NCBI RefSeq assembly: GCF_023217965.1
Contig: NZ_JALPSC010000001.1
Location: 744,001-808,000 of the forward strand
Direction of reading: 5' to 3'
Origin: Prevotella sp. E13-27
GTDB lineage: Bacteria > Bacteroidota > Bacteroidia > Bacteroidales > Bacteroidaceae
DNA length: 64,000 nt
Positions 54,021 to 62,852 of this stretch are shown piece by piece (position 1 is the first letter of the stretch; each line of letters starts with the position of its first letter). Made by a program: the position numbers and the translations under genes. The notes beneath the pieces were generated by a model that ran no database searches, had not been told where the DNA came from, and saw only the letters and a program-made list of their open reading frames with translations.

Positions 54021-54438
54021 TCACCCAGCCACGTGTAGCCTTAAGCGCCTCTGTTATCTTTGTGGAAGATATGCCTTTTGTATAAGGGAAATAAACGATT
54101 CTGATTCCCTCTTTTGCAAATTCTTGCTCATACTTCTTCCATTTCTCTGTGCCATACCAGTCATCGCCAACAAAAAGGACCGTAGCTCCAAGTTTCTTGC
54201 AAGCCGCAAGCTTATCCATATCATACTGAGGTACGACAGCATCGACATATTTGATACTCCTTACTATCTCGGCACGGTCAGAGAAAGGAATCATGGCATG
54301 CTTGCCCTTGTATAGAACCAACTCATCTACAGTGACACCCACAATCAGTTTGTCACACATGCCTTTGGCATTCTTCAAAAGATTCAAATGACCTATGTGG
54401 AAAAGGTCATAAACTCCTGTTGTGTATCCTATTACCAT
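53974..54438 (-). CDS. glycerol-3-phosphate cytidylyltransferase-like protein
   Basis: A 154-residue nucleotidyltransferase starting at ATG 54438. GYTTGVYDLFHIGHLNLLKN carries the HxGH motif (residues 14-17) and the C-terminal part has SSTKI, the family's ISSTxI motif. The closest well-known members are TagD/GCT enzymes, which make CDP-glycerol from CTP and glycerol 3-phosphate. Adjacency to a CDP-glycerol glycerophosphotransferase gene agrees with that. The last 14 or so residues (GVESDSHEDNDIDT) extend into the remnant of the deleted gene and may be an acquired tail. Other cytidylyltransferases cannot be excluded. Confidence 0.8.
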   Translation of the reverse strand: MVIGYTTGVYDLFHIGHLNLLKNAKGMCDKLIVGVTVDELVLYKGKHAMIPFSDRAEIVRSIKYVDAVVPQYDMDKLAACKKLGATVLFVGDDWYGTEKWKKYEQEFAKEGIRIVYFPYTKGISSTKITEALKATRGWVNGVESDSHEDNDIDT

Positions 54439-54469
54439 AAATCTATTGTAATTATCATAGAAAGCGGCG

Positions 54470-54500
54470 CAAAGATAAGCTTTTTCCACATTTTTTCAAA
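54470..54500 (-). promoter_or_regulatory. promoter of the cytidylyltransferase operon
   Basis: On the minus strand TTTG (54500-54497), 19 bp, TATCTTTG (54477-54470), 32 bp before the start codon. Confidence 0.8.
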
Positions 54501-54550
54501 AGAAAAAAGAAAAAAAGTAGCATTTTAAAAGTCTTTTGCCAATTTCTTTT

Positions 54551-54558
54551 TACCTTTG
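54551..54558 (+). promoter_or_regulatory. -7 box of the CDP-glycerol transferase gene
   Basis: TACCTTTG matches TAnnTTTG but no TTTG lies 19-20 bp upstream. It sets the transcription start near 54565, so translation must start after that. Confidence 0.55.
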
Positions 54559-54592
54559 CATAAATTCACTAACTAAAAGCAAATGCAACAAC

Positions 54593-55801
54593 GTGGATAG
54601 TAGAACCTTTCTTAAGTTAGCACGCAATTCCAAACTCTATAAAAAGTGCATGAAGCCTTTCATGTGTCTCTTCAGGCTCCTGCCGCTGTCGGAGAAGAAG
54701 ATCATTGTCAACAACTACAACGGAAAAGGCTATGGTGACAATGCGAAGTATATTGTCGATGAAATCAGAAGACAACAGTTGCATTACGACCTGGTATGGA
54801 TTGTGGAAGATGGCAAAAGCATTGAACTCCCTGATGGAATCAGAAAGGTGAGAATGTGGTCATTGCGCTGCATCTATGAATTGTCAACAGCAAAGGTAAT
54901 TATTAGCAATGTAAAGAACTATCTGCCGTTTTTGAAGCGTTCTTCGCAATACTACATACAGACATGGCACGGTCCGGTGCCATTCAAATATATAGAACAA
55001 GATGCTGTTGATTTGTTGTCGCCCAGATATATCAAGGAATCGCAGCAAAACTCAAGCATCACCGATGTCATGCTCTCCTGTAATGCCATCAGTTCCTATC
55101 TTTTCAAGAACTCGTTCTGGTATGATGGTGAAGTCTATGAATGTGGTGCACCGCGTTCCGACATTTTTTTCAGCAGTCAGTCGGTGAAAGACCAGCTGAG
55201 AAGGCAGATGGGTGTGACCGAAGGGCAAAAGGTGGTGCTCTATTGTCCTACTTTCCGTGATAATGGAAGCATCAGCGCCTATGATATCGACGCGCACAAG
55301 ATACTGGACACACTGAAACATACCACCAACCAAGACTGGGTGATGATGGTTCGCATGCATCCCAATGACAAGAAGGGAATAGCACGTTTCCATTTTGACA
55401 AAAAAGTCCTAAATATGACCGACTATCCCGACATGCAGGAACTCATCTTCGTGGCCGATATGCAGATTAGTGACTATTCATCAACCATCGCCGAGTTTCT
55501 CATAATGCAGAAGCCGGTATTCATCTATGCTTCCGACCTTGAGGAGTACAGTAAGAGTTGCCGTGGTCTATCACCAGCCTATTATGAACTGCCGATTCAT
55601 ATAAATAGGACTAACGAAGAGCTGATACAGTCTATTGAGCAATATGATGAAGCTCAGTTCCGTCAGCAGCTGGTTCCCTATCTTCAGCATTACAACAGTT
55701 TCGACGACGGCCACGCCTCTGAGCGTGTTGTTGAGCGTATAAAGAGTGTAATAGACGGAACCTTCCGTCGCCAAGATGGTTCCGAGAATCATAAGAAATA
55801 A
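54593..55801 (+). CDS. CDP-glycerol glycerophosphotransferase family protein
   Basis: A 402-residue TagB/TagF-like transferase that would add glycerol phosphate from CDP-glycerol to a glycan. NNYNGKGYGDNAKYI, YIQTWHGPVPFKYIEQD, VLYCPTFRDN, VRMHPND and ISDYSSTIAEFLIMQKPVFIY are the family motifs. I use the GTG at 54593: the predicted transcription start excludes the earlier TTG, and the ATG at 54650 would cut a typical N-terminal helix. A six-codon out-of-frame ATG ORF (54583-54600) overlaps the GTG start. It works with the divergent cytidylyltransferase gene and precedes two glycosyltransferases. Confidence 0.85.
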   Translation: MDSRTFLKLARNSKLYKKCMKPFMCLFRLLPLSEKKIIVNNYNGKGYGDNAKYIVDEIRRQQLHYDLVWIVEDGKSIELPDGIRKVRMWSLRCIYELSTAKVIISNVKNYLPFLKRSSQYYIQTWHGPVPFKYIEQDAVDLLSPRYIKESQQNSSITDVMLSCNAISSYLFKNSFWYDGEVYECGAPRSDIFFSSQSVKDQLRRQMGVTEGQKVVLYCPTFRDNGSISAYDIDAHKILDTLKHTTNQDWVMMVRMHPNDKKGIARFHFDKKVLNMTDYPDMQELIFVADMQISDYSSTIAEFLIMQKPVFIYASDLEEYSKSCRGLSPAYYELPIHINRTNEELIQSIEQYDEAQFRQQLVPYLQHYNSFDDGHASERVVERIKSVIDGTFRRQDGSENHKK

Positions 55802-55806
55802 TAGCT

Positions 55807-56676
55807 ATGTCACATCTGTTATTTAGATTATCCAGTAGGCTTCAGCCTGTAAAAGGGCTCCTGCAGATTCAAAAGGAACGATTGCTCGTCAAATTGCTAA
55901 GTCAGCATATAGACTGGGTCGATTCTGATATTAGCGGGCTTTACCGCAATCCTTCCGTAAGAATGAACAAGACGATATGGCTTATGTGGACGCAGGGTCT
56001 GGAACAGGCGCCCCCATTGGTACTTAAGTGCTACGAGAGCGTTGAGCCATATCGGGGTGACTACGACGTGGTGGTGCTCACTGCCGATAACCTTTCGCAG
56101 TATGTCCGCTTGCCCGAACATATTGCCCATCTCTATCGGGAGAAGAAAATCGGTGAGGCACTCCATTCCGACTTGGTGCGTGCCTATCTGCTGCTCCAGT
56201 ATGGCGGCATCTGGCGTGATGCTACCTGCTACCAGTCGGCTCCTTATCCTTCCTATGTAGTGGAAGCACCTTTTTTTATGTTCAGCAAGAGCCTGCTGGG
56301 TGGACAGCTCTCTCCAATCATCGGTTCCAGCTGGTTCATCAAGGCTGAGGCTGACAACGTGCTGTTGAGAAAAGCTTTCGCCTTCCTATGCGAGTATTTC
56401 AGACATAACTCCACTCCTCATAACTATTATCTCTTCCATCTTACGCTTACCATGCTTGTAGAGAGTGATGAAGATTGTCATCTGCTATGGCAGACCATGC
56501 CCTATGTTTGCAACATGGACCCGCATGTATTCTACTTCCATTGGGACCTGCCCTATTCAGCCGAGGGCTATCGCCATTTGCTTAATGCCTGCTTCATCCA
56601 TAAGTTGTCCTATAAGTATGATCCTTCAATACTGGAGGGTGAACAAAATATGATTAAGCACTTCCTTGAGTCATGA
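55807..56676 (+). CDS. capsular polysaccharide synthesis glycosyltransferase
   Basis: A 289-residue glycosyltransferase of the capsular polysaccharide synthesis / DXD-sugar type. WLMWTQGLEQAPPLVLKCYESV resembles the start of the fold. The segment EALHSDLVRAYLLLQYGGIWRDATCY is the conserved SDxxRxxxLxxxGGxWxD region that binds the sugar nucleotide; here the acidic pair is Asp plus RD. It begins 6 bp after the CDP-glycerol transferase gene and overlaps the next gene by 4 bp. The sugar transferred is unknown. Confidence 0.78.
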   Translation: MSHLLFRLSSRLQPVKGLLQIQKERLLVKLLSQHIDWVDSDISGLYRNPSVRMNKTIWLMWTQGLEQAPPLVLKCYESVEPYRGDYDVVVLTADNLSQYVRLPEHIAHLYREKKIGEALHSDLVRAYLLLQYGGIWRDATCYQSAPYPSYVVEAPFFMFSKSLLGGQLSPIIGSSWFIKAEADNVLLRKAFAFLCEYFRHNSTPHNYYLFHLTLTMLVESDEDCHLLWQTMPYVCNMDPHVFYFHWDLPYSAEGYRHLLNACFIHKLSYKYDPSILEGEQNMIKHFLES

Positions 56677-57653
56677 AGATATCGATAGTCATACCTATTT
56701 ACAATGTCTCTCAGTACATTGCCGACTGTCTGAACAGCGTCTTTGCTCAGACCTACGCAGGAGCCATGGAATGTCTGCTTGTTGATGATTGTGGCACCGA
56801 CGACAGTATGCGAATCGTTGACGAGCTATTGGCCAATTATCACGGTCCCATATCCTTCCGTATCTTACACCATGAACACAACCGCGGACTATCAGCGGCT
56901 CGCAACACGGGCATGGCAGAGGCCACAGGTGACTATGTGTATTTCCTTGACAGCGACGACTATGTGCCTGCCGACTGCATTGAGCAATTGGTACGTCCTT
57001 TACGTCAAGGAGGTGTGATTGATGTAGTGGTGGGCGACTACCAGCAGGTGGGCGACGAACAGCCAACCAAACGTGCCTTGTCGGAAAGGACAATCGTGCA
57101 GCCTTTCGTGCTTCATGCCTACAACCAGTGGCAATGGTACACCATGGCATGGAACAAACTCTATCGGCTCGACTATATCCGTAGCGAACAGTTGCTGTTC
57201 AAGGAAGGAATGATTCATGAGGACGAGCTGTGGACTTTCCAAGTGGCATGTACAGCTCGTGCAGTCTATGTAACAACTGCCGTGACCTATGTCTATCGAC
57301 TGCGCGGCAACAGCATCGTCACTGGTACTTCTCTGCAGAAGAAGATGTCGGCCCTGACCACTGTATTACAGGAGATGTGGGCGTTTGCCACTCATCGTGG
57401 TGTAGTTCATGATACTGATGTATATGAGAAGTTTCAGAGTATGTGTATCAACAACCTTAAACTGTTAAGGGGTGACCGCGAACAGTTTGCCCAGCATTAT
57501 CGCCGTCAGCGTCAGATAGTGCGCTATGGGTGGAGTGATGTGTTCCGTATGAAAGGGTTCACCATCTATAGGTTGTTGCGTGATATCCACTGTCTCATGC
57601 CTATTTCTATGGCTGATCGGTGGCTGTATTTTGTATTAACCAATTGTAAATAA
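56673..57653 (+). CDS. family 2 glycosyltransferase
   Basis: A 326-residue GT-A glycosyltransferase. MKISIVIPIYNVSQYIADCL, LLVDDCGTDDSM, NRGLSAARNTGMAEATGDYV and YFLDSDDYV (DxD) are the classical GT2 signatures, and the mid-domain HEDELWTFQ supplies the catalytic base region. It has no membrane segments and should work at the inner face. Its ATG overlaps the preceding stop (ATGA). It ends 4 bp before the interrupted yifB gene. Confidence 0.9.
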   Translation: MKISIVIPIYNVSQYIADCLNSVFAQTYAGAMECLLVDDCGTDDSMRIVDELLANYHGPISFRILHHEHNRGLSAARNTGMAEATGDYVYFLDSDDYVPADCIEQLVRPLRQGGVIDVVVGDYQQVGDEQPTKRALSERTIVQPFVLHAYNQWQWYTMAWNKLYRLDYIRSEQLLFKEGMIHEDELWTFQVACTARAVYVTTAVTYVYRLRGNSIVTGTSLQKKMSALTTVLQEMWAFATHRGVVHDTDVYEKFQSMCINNLKLLRGDREQFAQHYRRQRQIVRYGWSDVFRMKGFTIYRLLRDIHCLMPISMADRWLYFVLTNCK

Positions 57654-57657
57654 ACCG

Positions 57658-58416
57658 ATGCTAGTAAAAACATTCTGTGCCGCCGTCATGGGACTCGAAG
57701 CCGTCACGGTGACCATAGAGATAAGCATGACCAAAGGCATGCTCTTTCACCTCTCAGGAATGGCTGACACCGCCGTCCGTGAGAGCTACGACCGCATAAA
57801 GGCCGCTGTAGAGAACAACGGTTTCAAGATGCCCCTTGCCGAACTTACCATAAACCTATCGCCTGCCGACTTCAAAAAAGAGGGCAGTGGTTACGACCTC
57901 CCATTGGCTATAGGCATACTGGCAGCCAACCGCAAGGTAATGCCCGACCATCTACATGAATACATGCTTGTGGGCGAGATAGGTCTCGACGGCTCGCTGC
58001 GCCCCATACGCGGAGCACTGCCCATAGCCATCCGTGCACGTGCAGAGAAGTTCCGTGGTCTCATCGTTCCAAGACAGAACGTCAGTGAGGCTGCCGTGGT
58101 TAACAACCTCGATGTCTATGGCATGGACTCAATAATGGATGTTATAAGCTTCTTTAATGGCGAGAGAGAGTTTGAGCCTACACGCATAGATACTCGTAAG
58201 GAGTTCTATGAGCAGCAGGCAATCAGTGAACTCGACTATGCAGACGTGCGCGGCCAAGAGAGCGTGAAGCGTGCTCTCGAGGTGGCTGCTGCCGGTGGCC
58301 ACAACCTCATAAAAATGTGTCCGATTATACAGGAACACAAAATGCTTGATATACAGTATTTTAGCATATTTCTTTGTCTTTTACAGCCCGATTTTCTCCA
58401 AAAACGGGTGGCTTAG
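57658..58416 (+). pseudogene. YifB/ComM-family Mg-chelatase-like ATPase, truncated by an integrated element
   Basis: YifB/ComM proteins are ring ATPases related to magnesium chelatase; ComM aids branch migration in natural transformation. The first 218 residues are intact: an N-terminal S5/Lon-like domain (MLVKTFCAAVMGLEAVTVTI, SPADFKKEGSGYDLPLAIGIL, GLDGSLRPIRGALPIA) and DVRGQESVKRALEVAAAGGHNLI. Normal members continue at once with the Walker A motif GPPGSGKS. Here the frame instead reads MCPIIQEHKMLDIQYF and stops at 58416. A serine recombinase gene begins just downstream. I conclude that an integrative element entered the gene at about 58310, and that the rest of yifB lies beyond the window. 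Confidence 0.88.
58300..58320. other. probable left attachment site of the integrative element
   Basis: The sequence departs from YifB coding at CACAACCTCATAAAAATGTG. The attL crossover should lie here, directly ahead of the serine recombinase. The core cannot be set without the right junction. Confidence 0.6.
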
Positions 58417-58419
58417 AAA

Positions 58420-58451
58420 TTTGGAGATTTCAGAAAATCTTTGTATTTTTG
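58420..58451 (+). promoter_or_regulatory. promoter of the serine recombinase gene
   Basis: TTTG (58420-58423), 20 bp, TATTTTTG (58444-58451). It leaves a leader of about 65 bases before the ATG at 58526. Confidence 0.75.
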
Positions 58452-58525
58452 CCACCAAATTCAAGGAGATTGTAGCCACCAGGCACTCAATTCTTCGACA
58501 AAGGTAAGTAAAAATATTGAGACCA

Positions 58526-60349
58526 ATGATAGATTTCGGGAAAAAATGTATAATTTTAACGCGAGTATCAACTTCGCAGCAGGATTATCAATTCCAGTTG
58601 GATGCGCTTTACAAGTATGCTAAAGACTTGGGACTTGATAAGCCATTGATTGATATATCTACGAAAGAGTCTGGTTTCCGTAGCATGGAGGCCAAAGACG
58701 GTTTCAAGCGTGTCATAGAATTCCTATCTGAGAATGATTGTCGTATAGTCCTATGTACGGAACTTAGCCGATTAGCCAGAGAGAAGATAATCCTGGAGCA
58801 AATCAAAGAATGGTTTGTAACCAATAAGATTCAGCTATACGTCAAAGACCAGAACTTCCGTTTATTCAATGACAACGGTGAGGTTGACATGAGTACCGAC
58901 ATCATCTTCTCTGTCTATGCTTCTATGGCACAATCTGAAATGAGAGAGAAGAAAAAGAGGATGGCCAGGGGTCTCAACTCACTATTGGCATCTGGGTATT
59001 CTGTGGTTGGCCCTACTGCTTTCGGTTACAGTAAACAGAAAACGGAAGAGAAAGTACATGGCAAATATCGGTCTATCTTGGTCAAGAACGAAGAACAGGC
59101 AAAACAGGTCCAAACGATTTTTGAATGGGCTTTGCATGGAATCAACGGGGATAAAACACGGTGTTCAGCGAGAGCCATCATGTTAGAATGTGTTGCCAGG
59201 GGCTTTGATCCTTACCTAACTTCCGTTAGCAATGTCAAAAAGTGCCTGACCAATGAGGGCTATACTGGTACTAAGACCACTCACAACAGAAGGAAGAACC
59301 CAGAATATTGGGACTACGGCCATAAGGATGCTCCCAGGTATGTTGATAGTACCAGCCATACCATTAAGTACCCTCAAATTATATCGAAAGAACTGTTTGA
59401 TGCAGTTCAGAAACGAATGTACTCAGAATATAGTCACCTTGAAGAAGTGGCTACTAATGTATATGCAGACAAGTCGAGGACACATGTAACCATTCTGGCA
59501 AAGATGTTTATATGTCCTGTATGTGGCCGTTTCTTGGTTGGTAGCTATAGGTATAGGGATGATCGATTGATGGCCTATTACCGTTGTGGGCAGTTCCATG
59601 AGAATAGAAAAACATTTGCTATGCCATTGTTCGACACGGCCATCTGGAGTTTCTGCAAAAGTAATTGGGAAACCTATATTGACTTCCTTAAGAAATCGTC
59701 TGGCACTGATACTGCCGAAATTGAGAAAAGAAAGGCGAACTTTGAGCAGATGGTTGAAGCTATAGAAAAAGAGAAAGACGAGTACCTGGACCAAATTCTG
59801 AGTTTGGGCAGAATGTCACCGAAGCTTCAAGCAAGGGTAAAAGAAAAAGTTGCAGAATATGACAAACAGATAGAAAACTACAGGTCATCTATACTGAAGG
59901 AGCAAGAAAATCTGGATGTGATAAGCAGGATGACCGACCTCTCCGATACCGAAATAGCTTTAGAAACTTCTAAAGAGGATATGAGGAAGTACATTCAGAT
60001 TCTTGTCAAAAGTTTAATACTGGTATATCGGACTGTTAGGCTGATAGTAATTGAAGTGAAACTTAATCCAGGAGTTGTCGTTCCTTACACAACTCCAGAA
60101 ACTCAGGATCCTTCCTCGGACGTTTCTGTTTATCTTTTGGTAGACGGAATCCAAGGCTATACACCCAAACTGAGGTGTATCTACTCCCCGTCTATAACAT
60201 TTGATGCCACTAATGGCACTTTTAAACGAGGGGAAGAAGTCATTACCACAAAGGACGTTTTTGAAGATAAGGAAGATGTCTTTTCAAGAGAGCTACTTTT
60301 TAGACGATTGAACATCTATCAGAACGACGTTCCTAAGAACAAGGCATAG
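58526..60349 (+). CDS. large serine recombinase
   Basis: A 607-residue site-specific recombinase that would integrate and excise the element. The ATG at 58526 gives MIDFGKKCIILTRVSTSQQD with catalytic Ser15. The resolvase domain continues through CTELSRLAREK and SVYASMAQSEMREKKKRMARG. The recombinase domain (AFGYSKQ, YTGTKTTHNRR) and a zinc beta-ribbon (MFICPVCGRF ... YYRCG) follow. A coiled-coil stretch lies at about 390-470 (TAEIEKRKANFEQMVEAIEK), as in other large serine recombinases. It is the first gene inside the element, reading away from yifB. Confidence 0.92.
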   Translation: MIDFGKKCIILTRVSTSQQDYQFQLDALYKYAKDLGLDKPLIDISTKESGFRSMEAKDGFKRVIEFLSENDCRIVLCTELSRLAREKIILEQIKEWFVTNKIQLYVKDQNFRLFNDNGEVDMSTDIIFSVYASMAQSEMREKKKRMARGLNSLLASGYSVVGPTAFGYSKQKTEEKVHGKYRSILVKNEEQAKQVQTIFEWALHGINGDKTRCSARAIMLECVARGFDPYLTSVSNVKKCLTNEGYTGTKTTHNRRKNPEYWDYGHKDAPRYVDSTSHTIKYPQIISKELFDAVQKRMYSEYSHLEEVATNVYADKSRTHVTILAKMFICPVCGRFLVGSYRYRDDRLMAYYRCGQFHENRKTFAMPLFDTAIWSFCKSNWETYIDFLKKSSGTDTAEIEKRKANFEQMVEAIEKEKDEYLDQILSLGRMSPKLQARVKEKVAEYDKQIENYRSSILKEQENLDVISRMTDLSDTEIALETSKEDMRKYIQILVKSLILVYRTVRLIVIEVKLNPGVVVPYTTPETQDPSSDVSVYLLVDGIQGYTPKLRCIYSPSITFDATNGTFKRGEEVITTKDVFEDKEDVFSRELLFRRLNIYQNDVPKNKA

Positions 60350-60376
60350 ATAACATAAAAATACAAAAAGAATCAG

Positions 60377-60402
60377 GCGTGTCATTATGGCACGCTTTTT
60401 TT
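60377..60402 (+). terminator. terminator after the serine recombinase
   Basis: GCGTG (60377-60381), a 9-base loop, CACGC (60391-60395), then seven T residues. Confidence 0.8.
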
Positions 60403-60593
60403 GTGTTTATAACTTAAATATCGTCACTAATCATCTATCTAAAATCTACAATTATTCTAAGAATCTAAATCCTTTCTAAGATTATTCTAAATCGTTATGT
60501 ATCAATGAAATCTGCAAAAATTATCAAGTTGCGCCTGCAAAAAATACCATAAATTTGCATCGTCAATCAGACAAAAACTGGTGACATTGAGAT

Positions 60594-60947
60594 ATGATTA
60601 AGTACATAACAAATCCACTTCAAAGGGCAGTCGCTGCTGCAATCGGATTCCCTACAACAGAGAGTCTGCTCTGTGAAGGACATACGGTTAGCCTACAGAA
60701 TCTCAAAGATAGTGTAGGTTCCCGTCTGGTCATCCCTAAGAGGCCGTTATGTATGTCTCATGTTAGAAGTCTCGCCACCTCTATTCTAAAACATGGCTCT
60801 ATCCTATTACCTATTATATTAGAGCGAAAAGATGACGAGTATGTTGTGAAAGATGGGTTTCATAGGCTTGCGGCTCTCGAATTAATCAAAGATACTCATC
60901 CCGAAGTAATGATAACAGTAAAAGCAAAATTGTTTAATTTAAAGTAA
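60594..60947 (+). CDS. small ParB/Srx-like domain protein
   Basis: A 117-residue protein resembling a stand-alone ParB N-terminal (ParB/sulfiredoxin) domain. CMSHVRSLATSILKHGSILLPIILERK is the typical helix-strand lead. YVVKDGFHRLAALELI carries the DGxHR motif that binds nucleotide in ParB-like proteins. It lacks a HTH. Residues 1-40 are unique. A TAAATTTG -7 box at 60550-60557 and the terminator after the recombinase mark it as the start of a new transcript. It is followed 9 bp later by the Sel1 protein gene. The role in the element (partition, regulation or modification) is unknown. Confidence 0.6.
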   Translation: MIKYITNPLQRAVAAAIGFPTTESLLCEGHTVSLQNLKDSVGSRLVIPKRPLCMSHVRSLATSILKHGSILLPIILERKDDEYVVKDGFHRLAALELIKDTHPEVMITVKAKLFNLK

Positions 60948-60956
60948 TAATCAATT

Positions 60957-61688
60957 ATGAAGAAGAACGTAATGAACGCCAACGCATCTATAGCAGAGGC
61001 CAAGGCACTAGAGAGAATGAACACTTTTTTTGAGGTTTTCGACCTGGAGCCTTCACAGTATAAAGCAGCAAAGATTGCTATAGACTATGCTGTGAAAGAG
61101 GTTGTTGATCCTGAAAATCACGAAGATGCTGTTTTGGGTACAGCTTTCGATTTCCTCTCTGGTTTTGAATATGCACGGAATACACGGAATAAATCCGTGA
61201 ACTACATGGAGATTATCGAGGAGGTAATGCTATCCAAAGGCGTGAAGGCTGCTCTTGACTCTTTAGCAGGTTTTGCGGAAGAAGGAAATGCGGATGCAAC
61301 TTATCTTCTAGCAGAAATTTATTTAAGAGGTGAACTTTGCAATCAAGACGAGAGCAAAGGGTTTAGGTATTTGCAATTAGCAATACAACAGGGAAGTGTT
61401 AAGGCTTTAGTTCGCTTTGCTTCAATAGGCATGCACGTCACCCACAAAAAAGGTGTTAATGAAGAAGATGAAAACGCAATTATCACCCCCATTCATGAAG
61501 CTGCTCTTATGGGTCATCCAGAAGCGGAAATGATACTTTCTCTTCTGTATTACTCATGGTACGAGGATAAAGGAACTGAGAATATCGCAAGCCTGTGGAA
61601 ATTGAAGGCCAGCATTGATGGGTTCGATCAAGAAAAAGTTCTAGAGTTAATGGGATATGAAGAAGAGCTAAAGAGAGAGAAAGAATAA
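60957..61688 (+). CDS. Sel1/TPR-like repeat protein
   Basis: A 243-residue protein. Residues 95-190 contain Sel1-like helical repeats: ATYLLAEIYLRGELCNQDESKGFRYLQLA, then VKALVRFASIGMH and HPEAEMILSLLYYS. These usually mediate protein contacts. The N-terminal 90 residues are helical and acidic, with no motif I recognise. It is encoded between the two ParB-like genes, 9 bp after the first, so it is part of the element's cargo. It could act as a scaffold for its neighbours; this is inference. Confidence 0.55.
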   Translation: MKKNVMNANASIAEAKALERMNTFFEVFDLEPSQYKAAKIAIDYAVKEVVDPENHEDAVLGTAFDFLSGFEYARNTRNKSVNYMEIIEEVMLSKGVKAALDSLAGFAEEGNADATYLLAEIYLRGELCNQDESKGFRYLQLAIQQGSVKALVRFASIGMHVTHKKGVNEEDENAIITPIHEAALMGHPEAEMILSLLYYSWYEDKGTENIASLWKLKASIDGFDQEKVLELMGYEEELKREKE

Positions 61689-61744
61689 TCCCATCTTTCC
61701 TCACTCACAGCTAACTCGGAATTTTCTTATATACAATATATATT

Positions 61745-62791
61745 ATGAGTAAAATCAAAACAAAGATTGCCACAGTGAAGATAGTAGCCAAGGCAGAGAA
61801 GAAGAACACCCTCATTAACGAGGCAGAGGTTAAACAGTTCATCGACAACCGTCCTTTTGATGATGTTGTCCGTCAGTTCGCCCAGAAGGAATGGGATGGT
61901 CAGCCGCTCATTGAGGACAGAGTGTATCACCTGAATAAGATGGCTGGCCTGAAGGTTGCCATCATCAAGGACAACCGCCGGACATGGAAGCGTGGTTTGA
62001 AGATGATGTTGGCTTGCATGGCTAACGGAATGACCACACCTGCAATTCTGGTTCTAGCCAAGTTGGTCTATGATTGGGGGCTTCCCCTCATAGACCCGAC
62101 ATCAGGGCGTGAGCTTACAGCAGACGAATTAGAGGGTGTCTACTGTGTGATGGAGGGACATGGCCGTCTTGATGGATGGGTGAACTCTCTGGCCTACACC
62201 TCGAAGCAAGGTGGTGAGCCTTTTGACTTCCATTTCATCTATAGGCACTACAATACTCCAAAGGAATTAGGCATGGCTTATGTTTCTACCAACGCAGACA
62301 TGACTCGCACCACGTCCAAAGATCAGATGGGCATAGCTGGCGCACGTTCCCAGAATCCATACGTCCGGGACTATCTGGATAAGATTAAGAAAGACGGCAC
62401 TATTCCAAAAGCCTCAAACTTCTGGACTTTCGGCAGAGAGCTGACCAAGGAAGAGGTCAAGAAGCTAACCTGTGACCTTGAAGATGCACCTGTATTCGAC
62501 AAGGACACGACTGACGCTCTAACTCAATGCTATGAGAGTTTCAAGGCTCAGTTCGGAAATGAAGGTGCCGAGAAAATCTATCGAGGTGTCTCTGCTGCCC
62601 AATGGTGTGCTGAACGGATTAACAAAGCCAAAGATAAGACAGCAGAAGCCTTGGCTATCGATGAGAAGGTACAGAACATGAGCAAGAGCATCTACACTGC
62701 CATTATTGGAGCTGAAGGTAACAAGAAGAAGCACGTCACAAAAGACCAAGTTATCAAGAAGAAACTTGACGAAATGATGAAAGCCGCATAA
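61745..62791 (+). CDS. ParB-like protein of the integrative element
   Basis: A 348-residue basic protein starting MSKIKTKIATVKIVAKAEKK. Residues 85-150 look ParB-like: KMMLACMANGMTTPAILVLA, then after an insert YCVMEGHGRLDGWVNSL, where EGHGR replaces the usual DGxHR. The middle part (YRHYNTPKELGMAYVSTNADMTRTTSKDQMG) and a Lys-rich C-terminus may bind DNA. It is transcribed after a 56-bp gap, perhaps from its own promoter. It is about three times larger than the ParB-like protein upstream and not an obvious duplicate. Plasmid- or phage-type partition or a regulatory role is possible. Confidence 0.5.
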   Translation: MSKIKTKIATVKIVAKAEKKNTLINEAEVKQFIDNRPFDDVVRQFAQKEWDGQPLIEDRVYHLNKMAGLKVAIIKDNRRTWKRGLKMMLACMANGMTTPAILVLAKLVYDWGLPLIDPTSGRELTADELEGVYCVMEGHGRLDGWVNSLAYTSKQGGEPFDFHFIYRHYNTPKELGMAYVSTNADMTRTTSKDQMGIAGARSQNPYVRDYLDKIKKDGTIPKASNFWTFGRELTKEEVKKLTCDLEDAPVFDKDTTDALTQCYESFKAQFGNEGAEKIYRGVSAAQWCAERINKAKDKTAEALAIDEKVQNMSKSIYTAIIGAEGNKKKHVTKDQVIKKKLDEMMKAA

Positions 62792-62803
62792 CAGTAGTAA
62801 CCA

Positions 62804-62836
62804 GAGGGTGCTGTCTTTCTCACAGGCGGCACTCTC
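62804..62836 (+). terminator. hairpin between the ParB-like and HTH genes
   Basis: GAGGGTGC (62804-62811) pairs with GCACTCTC (62829-62836) with one G-T wobble and inner GTC/GGC pairing. No T run follows, so termination is uncertain. Confidence 0.35.
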
Positions 62837-62852
62837 ATAACCGTTTCATTAT

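Noticed and set aside
58517-58525. TTG start for the serine recombinase
   Set aside because: An ATG nine bases later gives the usual short lead to the catalytic serine.
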